Shown here one piece after another: positions 1 through 7,334 of a DNA stretch of 64,000 nucleotides. The notes beneath the pieces were generated by a model that did not search any database, was not told the origin of the DNA, and saw nothing but the letters and a program-made list of their open reading frames with translations. The DNA comes from DAIMFL01 sp964372215. Its GTDB lineage: Bacteria; Pseudomonadota; Alphaproteobacteria; Dongiales; Dongiaceae. The position numbers were made by a program, and so were the translations under genes. Position 1 is the first letter of the stretch, and the number at the start of each line of letters is the position of its first letter. Location of the stretch: assembly GCA_964372215.1 (NCBI GenBank), contig CAYJQC010000017.1, forward strand, positions 33,824-97,823, written 5' to 3'.

Positions 1-709
<709 letters not shown>

Positions 710-713
<4 letters not shown>

Positions 714-1420
714 CTCTCGAGGTCGCCGCCATCGATTGCTACTACGGCAACGTGCAGGTGCTGCGCGGCCTGTCCCTCGAGCTCGCCGCCGGCGAAGTGC
801 TGTGCCTGCTGGGTCGGAACGGCGCCGGCAAGACCACCACGCTCAAGGCGATCATGGGGCTGATCCGGCCGCGCGCCGGCAAGGTGATCCTGGACGGTAT
901 CGATCTCACCGCCCTGCCGGCGCACGAGATCCCCAAGCGCGGGATCGCCTATGTGCCCCAGGGCCGCCGCCTGTTCGCGGAACTCACCGTCGAGGAAAAC
1001 CTGACGGTCGGGCTGATGACCCGCGGCCACGGCAGGAAGACGCTCGACCGCGTGCTGGAACTCTTTCCGATCCTGCGCGAAAGGTTCCAGCAGATCTCGG
1101 GCACGCTCTCCGGCGGCGAGCAGGAGATGCTGGCGGTCGCCCGTGCGCTCTGCGTCGAGCCCAAGGTGCTGCTGCTGGACGAGCCGACCGAGGGCCTGAT
1201 GCCCAGCATGATCGCGACCATCCTCGACACCGTGAAGGTTCTCAAGGGGCAGGGGGTGGCGACGATCCTGGTGGAGCAGCGGGTCGAGGCGGCGCTCGCC
1301 GTCGCCGACCGCGTCACCTTCATCGAGAACGGCGTCGCCAGGGAGAGTGCGACACCCGCGAGCCTGCGCGCCGATCCGACGCTGCTGCATCACTATGTGG
1401 GCGTTGGACTAAAGGGCTAG
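710..1420 (+). CDS. livF: Branched-chain amino acid type ABC transporter ATPase, LivF family
   Basis: Second ATPase of the same importer, 236 residues, the usual LivF length. Walker A is GRNGAGKTT, the signature region reads LSGGEQEMLAVARAL, Walker B LLLLDEPTEGL and the switch region LVEQRVE, where LivF proteins carry Gln in place of the H-loop His. The ATG at 710 sits in an ATGA overlap with the upstream livG. It is the last gene of that operon: its stop overlaps by four bases the stop end of the convergent nicotinamidase gene, leaving no room for a separate terminator. Confidence 0.95.
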
Positions 1421-2073
1421 GCCGCCAGCCGCGTCGACTCGGTCAGGACGACGCCGGCCTGCTTCATCTCCGCCTCGGCCGCCGCCAGGGAGCCGCCGAG
1501 ATCGATGGCGCGGCAGGCATCCATTGCCACTGTCGTCGCAAAACCTAGCCGGGCGGCGTCGAGGGCGGAGTAGGCGACGCAGAAATCGGTGGCGAGGCCG
1601 ACCAGGACCAGGGATTTGAAGCCGCGCTCGCGCAAGTACCCGGCAAGCCCTGTCGGCGTCGTCCGGTCGTTCTCGTAGAACGCCGAGTAGCTGTCGATGC
1701 CGCGGCGAAAGCCCTTGCGGATCACCAGCTCCGCCCTGGTCCAGGCGAGGTCGCCGTGGAACTCGGCGCCCGGCGTGCCCTGGACGCAATGGTCGGGCCA
1801 CAGGGTCTGGTCGCCATAGGGCATCTTGATCGCGCCGAACGGCGATTGCCCGGCGTGGCTGGAGGCGAAGCTGGAATGGCCCGCCGGGTGCCAGTCCTGG
1901 GTCAGGATCACGTGGTCGAACGATCCGATCAGGCGGTTGACCAGCGGCAGGATCTGGTCGCCGCCCGGCACGGCGAGCGCGCCGCCGGGACAGAAATCAT
2001 TCTGCACGTCGATGACGATCAGCGCGGACTGAGTAGTCTTTCTCTGCGACGAAGCCACGGCGCGCGCTCCCAT
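1417..2073 (-). CDS. pncA: Nicotinamidase / pyrazinamidase
   Basis: Hydrolyses nicotinamide to nicotinate in NAD salvage; cytosolic isochorismatase-fold enzyme. The core reads IVIDVQNDF with the catalytic Asp, then QDWHP and a downstream H with metal ligands, WPDHCVQGTPGAEF, and GLATDFCV with the catalytic Cys. Length 218 residues fits PncA. The ATG at 2073 gives a short non-conserved leader; a GTG five codons later (2058) has GGGAG about eight bases upstream and is an equally good start. The gene is convergent with livF and appears to be a single-gene unit. Confidence 0.92.
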   Translation of the reverse strand: MGARAVASSQRKTTQSALIVIDVQNDFCPGGALAVPGGDQILPLVNRLIGSFDHVILTQDWHPAGHSSFASSHAGQSPFGAIKMPYGDQTLWPDHCVQGTPGAEFHGDLAWTRAELVIRKGFRRGIDSYSAFYENDRTTPTGLAGYLRERGFKSLVLVGLATDFCVAYSALDAARLGFATTVAMDACRAIDLGGSLAAAEAEMKQAGVVLTESTRLAA

Positions 2074-2159
2074 TTGGTCGGGTTTCGAAGTGCCAGTCCG
2101 GGCAGATTAGGGGCGGCGCCGGGAGAGATCAACAAGCCCCGCGGGGCGCCGCCGCGCGC

Positions 2160-4247
2160 TCAATGCGGCCCGCTGCCCGAGCCGTCGCCGTTGCCCTTGT
2201 TCGGGGCAGGGCCGGTCGAGCGCAGCAGGTCGCGCTCGCGCAGATCGTCGTCGGTGGTGCGGGTGCGCGGCCGCTGCGCGCCGGCGAATGGCTCCTCGCC
2301 AGCCTCGAACTGGGCGATCACCCGGCAGTCGTTGCACATCTTGATGCGCTCGGCCGCCTGCTTGCTGGCGAACATCGAGTGCTTCTCGCCGAGCTTGGCC
2401 ACGATGCGCTCGATCGAGCTCTTGGTGCCGAACGGCTTGCCGCAGCGCACGCAGCAGAACGGCTCCTCCTCCTTCAGCACGATGGCGTCGCGCGCGCCAT
2501 CGGTGAAGTTCAGCCGCGGCACCAGGGTGATGACGTGCTCAGGGCAGGTGTTGCGGCACAGGCCGCACTGGATGCAGGCGTCCTCCTGAAAGCGCAGCTG
2601 CGGGCTCTCCGGATTGTCCTGCAAGGCGGAGGTCGGGCAGGCGCTGACGCAGGCGAGGCAGAGCGTGCAGCCACCGGCGTCGACGGCGACGGTGCCGAAT
2701 GGGGCGCCGGGCGCGAGCGGCAAGATGTCGACCGGTGTCGGCGCGACGTCGTGCAGGTGCGACAAGGCCAGGCGGATCAGCGCGCGCTTGCCGCCCATGG
2801 GGATGAACGATCCGGCCGCCGGCGGTTCGCTGCGCGGCAGATCGTAGAGCGCCGTTTCGACGGCGCCCGGGTCCCGCTCGTCCAGCAGGCCGACGCGGCC
2901 GCTGCCGAATCCCAGCCCGGTCATGACCGTTTCGATCAGGCCGAGCTGGCCGGCCATCGCCTCGAGCTCGTCCCGCTTGCCGGGCGGGATCAGCACCATG
3001 ACCTGCGCCGCGCCGTAGGCGAGCGCGGTCGAGAGGAACTCGAAACCGAGCTGGGTCACTTCGTTGACGGCAAAGGGCAGCACCCGGGCGGGCAGGCCAC
3101 GGCCGAGCCGCGCGATCACGGAGATGAGCTCGTCGCCGTGCCTGATGTCGTGGACCAGCAGCACCGGGCGCTGCCCCCCGGCGCCGCGGTAGCTCGACAG
3201 CAGCATCCGCAGCCGCGCCAGCAGGTCGGCGGACGCAGGCAAGGCATAGCCTGCAGCGCCGGTCGGGCAGACGCTGTGGCAGGCGCCGCAGCCGGCGCAG
3301 ACACGGGGGTCGATGGCGACATGATCGCCGTCGGGCCGGATCGCCGAGGTCGGGCAGACGTCGAGACAGCGGGTGCAGCCGGTCTTGCGATTGCGCGAAT
3401 GGGCGCACAGCGCGGCGTCGAAGCGGACGTAGCGCGGCTTGTCGAACTCGCCGACCAGTTCGGACAGCGCGAACAATGCGCGCTGCACCGCCACGGGATT
3501 GCCCGGGTCGACGCGCAGATAGCCGTCGCGCTTCTCCGGCGTGGGGAACAGCGGCGGATTGCCGGTGAGATCGAGAATGAGATCGCAACGCGACGCTGCG
3601 CCATTGCGTCCCGGCTCGAAGGCGAGGCCGCCGCGCGACGAGGCCAGCATCGGTGCGTAATCGTCGACGACGATCTCGAAGGCGCCGAGATGACCCTTGG
3701 CGGCCGCGACATGACCCTTGAAGATCGGCACGTCCATCACCCGTGGCGGCAGGATCTCGCCGGGGCGGTCGAGCAGCACGGTGACGTCGAGCCGGCCGGC
3801 GAGTTGGCGCGCGGCATCGAGCGTCAGCTCGTCGCGGCCATAGACCAGGCAGGCGCCCTCCGATTTCATGATCACCGCCGGGGCCGGCTCGATTTCGAGC
3901 GTGGCCTCCGCCAGCAAGGCCGCGATTTTCGCGGTCGCGTCCTTGCCCTCGTCCGACCAGCCCGCGCGCTCGCGAATATTGGCGAAGGCGATGTCGGTCT
4001 GGGTGCCACGGGCCGCCGCGATCTCTGCCGCAATTTCCAGGAATAGCGGGGCCTCCTGGGTGCAGGCCACCAGCAGCGGGCCGCCCTCGGCGACGGCGGT
4101 GCGGAAATTGTCCATCTGGCTGCGGCAGAGATGGGTCTGAAGGTCGGCAGGGCCCGAGAAGGCGCAGGCCTTGCCGAGAGACTTGCCATCGAGCGGCATG
4201 GTTCGCTCGCAGTCGCAAAGCAGAAGCTTACGCTTGTTGATCTCCAT
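2160..4247 (-). CDS. Formate dehydrogenase-associated multi-cluster 4Fe-4S protein
   Basis: A 695-residue cytoplasmic iron-sulfur protein of the type that sits beside DUF3305/DUF3306 and fdh genes in alpha- and betaproteobacteria. Cysteine sets are visible at about residues 291-298 (CTRCLDVCP), 317-327 (CAGCGACHSVCP), 527-537 (CTLCLACVSACP) and 558-568 (CIQCGLCRNTCP), i.e. two double-cluster ferredoxin units, followed by a Cys-rich C-terminal pair (CCVRC at about 598, CNDC at about 638) that looks like a zinc-ribbon. The middle has a flavodoxin-like or regulatory region without obvious catalytic motif. Role is inferred from context: electron supply or sulfur/metal handling for formate dehydrogenase assembly. 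It is divergent from the rest of the cluster. Confidence 0.85.
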   Translation of the reverse strand: MEINKRKLLLCDCERTMPLDGKSLGKACAFSGPADLQTHLCRSQMDNFRTAVAEGGPLLVACTQEAPLFLEIAAEIAAARGTQTDIAFANIRERAGWSDEGKDATAKIAALLAEATLEIEPAPAVIMKSEGACLVYGRDELTLDAARQLAGRLDVTVLLDRPGEILPPRVMDVPIFKGHVAAAKGHLGAFEIVVDDYAPMLASSRGGLAFEPGRNGAASRCDLILDLTGNPPLFPTPEKRDGYLRVDPGNPVAVQRALFALSELVGEFDKPRYVRFDAALCAHSRNRKTGCTRCLDVCPTSAIRPDGDHVAIDPRVCAGCGACHSVCPTGAAGYALPASADLLARLRMLLSSYRGAGGQRPVLLVHDIRHGDELISVIARLGRGLPARVLPFAVNEVTQLGFEFLSTALAYGAAQVMVLIPPGKRDELEAMAGQLGLIETVMTGLGFGSGRVGLLDERDPGAVETALYDLPRSEPPAAGSFIPMGGKRALIRLALSHLHDVAPTPVDILPLAPGAPFGTVAVDAGGCTLCLACVSACPTSALQDNPESPQLRFQEDACIQCGLCRNTCPEHVITLVPRLNFTDGARDAIVLKEEEPFCCVRCGKPFGTKSSIERIVAKLGEKHSMFASKQAAERIKMCNDCRVIAQFEAGEEPFAGAQRPRTRTTDDDLRERDLLRSTGPAPNKGNGDGSGSGPH

Positions 4248-4408
4248 GCCTCATCCAATATCGGTGATGTGTGGTTGTTCCGTGCCGGCGACGATCATAC
4301 CGCCTATCTTGGAATTTCGAGCTTCTTTTGCAGGCTTGCAGACAGTTCCCCTGGAGCCGTACGAAGTAGCTGCCGATACCATCGTGGAGCCAGCTTGGGA
4401 GATCAGCG
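4248..4408. promoter_or_regulatory. Divergent promoter region between the ferredoxin gene and sodC
   Basis: 161 bases separate two divergently transcribed genes, so promoters for both must lie here. The stretch is less GC-rich than its flanks (around 4295-4345). A purine-rich GGGAGA precedes the sodC start and serves as its ribosome binding site. I could not identify convincing -35/-10 pairs or a regulator site. Confidence 0.4.
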
Positions 4409-4960
4409 ATGATCATGAAAGTCTCTGGAGGCCTCGTTGTCGGCCTTGTGATTGGCGGCTTGTCTGTAGGGCCAGCGGTCGCCGAAGAAGTGGTGGTAGA
4501 GATGCATGCTGTCTCGGCCGAGGGGGTGGGTGACGTCCTCGGCGTCATTCACGCCTACGATTCGGACAATGGCCTGGTGTTGAGCATGAAGCTCACCGGG
4601 CTGACGCCCGGGGCCCACGGTTTCCATCTGCATGAGAACGGCAGCTGCGAACCCGGCGAAAAAGACGGCAAGATGAGCGCGGCGCTCCAGGCGGGTGGGC
4701 ATTTCGACCCTCATGGCAGCGGCCATCATCTCGGGCCGAGCGGCGATGGGCATGCGGGCGACCTGCCATTGATATTCGTTGAAGAAGACTACGCGGCGGC
4801 AGACGGCGCGGTGCCGCTGGTCGCGGTGGCGCCACGGCTGACTGTGGCGGACATCAAGGGCCGAGCGCTGATGATCCATGAGGGTGGCGACAATTATCGT
4901 GATGAGCCGAAGCCGCTGGGCGGCGGCGGCGGGCGTATCGCCTGCGGCGTCGTTCCTTGA
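4409..4960 (+). CDS. sodC: Periplasmic Cu/Zn superoxide dismutase
   Basis: Converts superoxide to peroxide and oxygen in the periplasm. A signal peptide of about 25 residues ends at PAVA-EE. Copper and zinc ligands are visible: GFHLHENG (His73, His75), GGHFDPHGSGHH (His98, His107), DGHAGDLP (His115, Asp118) and MIHEGGDN (His157); Cys80 and Cys179 can form the conserved disulfide. Start may be 4409 or the Met two codons on (4415). Its place inside a formate dehydrogenase cluster, between the ferredoxin gene and DUF3305, is unusual and suggests protection of periplasmic redox cofactors; that link is inference. Confidence 0.95.
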   Translation: MIMKVSGGLVVGLVIGGLSVGPAVAEEVVVEMHAVSAEGVGDVLGVIHAYDSDNGLVLSMKLTGLTPGAHGFHLHENGSCEPGEKDGKMSAALQAGGHFDPHGSGHHLGPSGDGHAGDLPLIFVEEDYAAADGAVPLVAVAPRLTVADIKGRALMIHEGGDNYRDEPKPLGGGGGRIACGVVP

Positions 4961-4999
4961 CGCTGGACGACAGGTGGCTGTGGAGCGATCCTGAGCTGC

Positions 5000-5497
5000 A
5001 TGAAGGACTGTGAAAGACTGCCGATCGGCGTCGTGCTGACACGACAGCGGATCGGGCACCCCTGGCAAGAGTTCTCCTGGCATGCGACCGAGGTCATTCC
5101 GGGCGCACCGAAGGTGACGGAATGGCGGCTATTGCGCCAGGACGAGGCCAAAGCGGCCTACCTCGCGGCGACGCTGCCGCTCGATCTCTACCCCAGTGAA
5201 ACCGCCGACTACCGCTATAACCTTTCGCAGCGTCAGCCGGTGATCTACACAGTGCTGCGCAGTGATGCGGATGACGCCGGGCGGCCGATTCGCCCGTTCC
5301 ACGTGACCGCGTCTCCTGCGGAGGCCCAGGACTATCTCGACGGCGACGAACTGGTAGATGCCGTTCCGATGCCCGACGAGGTGGCTGCGTGGGTGCAGGA
5401 TTATGTCGCCCGCCACCATGTCGAGCGCGCGTTCGAGAAACGCGGCCGTGGTGCGCGGGACGCCCGGCGCAAGTCGCAGGGGCAGGCCGATGGCTGA
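5000..5497 (+). CDS. DUF3305 family protein, formate dehydrogenase cluster
   Basis: Small soluble protein of 165 residues with no signal peptide or membrane segment. The pattern PIGVVLTRQ...HPWQEFSW...LYPSETADYRYNLS...YTVLR and a PMPDEVAAWVQDYV segment is characteristic of DUF3305, a family found almost only next to formate dehydrogenase genes. Biochemical role unknown. It overlaps the next gene (DUF3306) by eight bases, which argues for coupled translation and a joint function in assembly of the enzyme. The C-terminal tail is Arg-rich. Confidence 0.88.
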   Translation: MKDCERLPIGVVLTRQRIGHPWQEFSWHATEVIPGAPKVTEWRLLRQDEAKAAYLAATLPLDLYPSETADYRYNLSQRQPVIYTVLRSDADDAGRPIRPFHVTASPAEAQDYLDGDELVDAVPMPDEVAAWVQDYVARHHVERAFEKRGRGARDARRKSQGQADG

Positions 5498-6062
5498 TCA
5501 GGACGAAGGCTTCTTGAGCCGTTGGTCACGGCTGAAACGCGTCAAGTGCGAACCGAGCTCGGTGGTGCAGGCCGAGGAACCTGCGGGAGAAGAGGCGTCG
5601 CCCGTTGCCACCGTAGCGGCACCCGACACCGGCTTGCCGGCTGAGGTGGATGACTCAACCGCGGATCTGCCGGCGATCGATAGCCTGGACAAGGACTCCG
5701 ACTACACGGCATTTCTGCGTGCCGGCGTCGCGCCGGAGCTGCGCAAGCGGGCGCTCGGTAAGCTTTGGCGCAGCGATCCGGTCTTTGCGAATCTCGACGG
5801 GCTGCTGGAGTACGGCGAGGATTTTTCCGCCCAATTCAAGAATCCGACTGCCGTCGCCACCCTCTATCAGGTCGGAAAAGGCATGATGCAGACGGTTCTG
5901 AGCGAGCCGGCCTCCGCAGACGCGTCACCGCCCGACGAGGCGGTGACAGAGCCGCCCGCCGCGGAAAACACGGAGCGGCCGCAACTCGTTGCTGCAGTTG
6001 CGAAGAGCAAGCCGAGCGAGACGGCCGATGTTGCCGAGGCGCATAGGGACGAGCAGAGTTAG
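5490..6062 (+). CDS. DUF3306 family protein, formate dehydrogenase cluster
   Basis: 190-residue acidic protein starting at the ATG that overlaps the end of the DUF3305 gene. The N-terminus FLSRWSRLK and the core DSDYTAFLRAGVAPELRK / LGKLWRSDPVFANLDGL / YGEDF are the DUF3306 hallmarks. The flanking segments (about 20-55 and 150-190) are low-complexity, rich in Ala, Glu and Pro, and look disordered. No catalytic motif is visible. Always paired with DUF3305 in fdh clusters; probable accessory factor, mechanism unknown. Confidence 0.87.
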   Translation: MADQDEGFLSRWSRLKRVKCEPSSVVQAEEPAGEEASPVATVAAPDTGLPAEVDDSTADLPAIDSLDKDSDYTAFLRAGVAPELRKRALGKLWRSDPVFANLDGLLEYGEDFSAQFKNPTAVATLYQVGKGMMQTVLSEPASADASPPDEAVTEPPAAENTERPQLVAAVAKSKPSETADVAEAHRDEQS

Positions 6063-6360
6063 CGCCTGCATAGAGTGTCTTGTTCTTGCAAGTTTTCCCC
6101 AACTCGACAATTTGGAGGACGATTTCGCGGTTCCCCTATGCGGCAACGTATCTCTGCAAAAATTGCGCGTTGCACAAGCATATATCAAATTGTGGGCTTC
6201 TGGAATTCTGCCGTGGTGTCGGACTTGCGATGCCGACTTGTTTCAGTAGACGAGTGTTCTCGATCAGCTTAACCTTTCCTCGCTGGTGGATGTTCGAGTA
6301 AGGACAACGCCGTGGCCGCGCGTCTTGCGCGAGGGAGAAGTGCGTTGCTGAAGCAGGCCG
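6063..6360. other. Non-coding, relatively AT-rich spacer before the chaperone gene
   Basis: About 298 bases with no supported gene. The segment 6080-6290 is visibly more AT-rich than the surrounding genes and breaks the otherwise tight operon, so it probably carries a promoter for the downstream fdh genes. I saw no clean -35/-10 pair, no riboswitch-like structure and no terminator. Its last bases share a 16-base identity with the DUF3306 start (see findings). Confidence 0.45.
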
Positions 6361-6972
6361 ATGGCTGAGAGCGCGGCGGCGATCGCCGCTACGATTCCCG
6401 AGGAGGATTTTCTCAGGGCCCAATTCTATTGGCTTATGGCGCGCTTGCTATTGGCGCCGCCGCAACCGGATTTCCTCGCGCGTGTCGCCGCGTTGCAGGA
6501 AGACGGCAGCGAAATGGGCCGAGCCCTGGGCGAACTCGCGCGGACTGCCGGTGATGTTTCGCCGGGCGCCGCAGCCGAGGAGTATCAGGAGCTCTTCATC
6601 GGCGTCGCCCGTGGCGAACTGGTGCCTTACGGATCGTACTATCTCACCGGATTCTTGAACGAAAAGCCGCTGGCGAAGCTGCGTCAGGACATGGCGCGGC
6701 TCGGCATCGCGCGGGCGGAAGGGGTGACCGAACCCGAAGATCACATAGGCACGTTGTGCGAGATCATGGCCGGGCTGATCGACGGCCAATTTGGTCCGCC
6801 GGGCGATCTCGCGGAGCAGCGGCGCTTTTTTGCCGCGCACATCGCGCCGTGGGGTCTGCGGTTTTTTGGGGATCTCGAGACGGCGCAGGCGGCCAGGTTC
6901 TACAGGCCGGTGGGCCGGCTCGGGCGCGCCTTCATGAATGTGGAAGTCGCCGGCTTCGAAATGGACGACTAG
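6361..6972 (+). CDS. TorD/DmsD-family chaperone for the formate dehydrogenase catalytic subunit
   Basis: All-helical cytoplasmic chaperone of 203 residues. TorD-family signs are the Tyr-rich N-terminal helix (AQFYWLMARLLLAPP), EEYQELFIG, PYGSYYLTGF and the EPEDHIGTLCEIMA motif near residue 122. These proteins bind the Tat signal and help insert the molybdenum cofactor before export. It lies directly before the small Tat protein and the catalytic subunit, the standard order. After the TAG stop the same frame stays open for 12 more codons with an acidic MEDGMED-like tail before a second TAG. Confidence 0.9.
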   Translation: MAESAAAIAATIPEEDFLRAQFYWLMARLLLAPPQPDFLARVAALQEDGSEMGRALGELARTAGDVSPGAAAEEYQELFIGVARGELVPYGSYYLTGFLNEKPLAKLRQDMARLGIARAEGVTEPEDHIGTLCEIMAGLIDGQFGPPGDLAEQRRFFAAHIAPWGLRFFGDLETAQAARFYRPVGRLGRAFMNVEVAGFEMDD

Positions 6973-7067
6973 GTCGATATGGAAGACGGGATGGAAGACC
7001 GGGAGGACTAGATCGTGGTTCGGCGCTCCACCACCGTGGCGGGGCGTTAGCAAGAAGGGATGATGCC

Positions 7068-7271
7068 ATGAGCAGCAAGGACAAGAAGCCGAAGTCGGAG
7101 CAACGCCGGGTGTTTCTGAAGCTCGGCGGGGCCGGCGTCGCTGCTGGCGGTGCCGCCGTTGTGCTGCGCGGCGGTGCGGCGGAAAGCGCTGATGCCAAGG
7201 CCGAGGCGTCCGCCGCCGGCTATCGCGAAACGGCGCATGTGAAGAAATTCTACGAAGCCGCGCGATTCTGA
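7068..7271 (+). CDS. Small twin-arginine protein of formate dehydrogenase region
   Basis: 67-residue protein with N-terminal EQRRVFLKLGGAGVAAGG, a twin-arginine signal followed by a hydrophobic stretch, and a short conserved tail ending ETAHVKKFYEAARF. This matches the 'formate dehydrogenase region TAT target' family of tiny proteins encoded just before the catalytic subunit. The start ATG at 7068 follows a good AAGAAGGGA ribosome binding site. Function is unknown; proposals in related clusters are a membrane-anchored assembly or targeting helper. Confidence 0.85.
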   Translation: MSSKDKKPKSEQRRVFLKLGGAGVAAGGAAVVLRGGAAESADAKAEASAAGYRETAHVKKFYEAARF

Positions 7272-7334
7272 CCCTACAGCCGCCACGCGCAGCGCGGCGG
7301 CGCTGGAAGAACTCGGGAGAGCAGGAGCAAGACC

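Noticed and set aside
2163..4046. Long plus-strand open frame opposite the ferredoxin gene
   Set aside because: Arg/Ala/Gly-rich antisense translation without family features; the minus strand encodes clear 4Fe-4S motifs.
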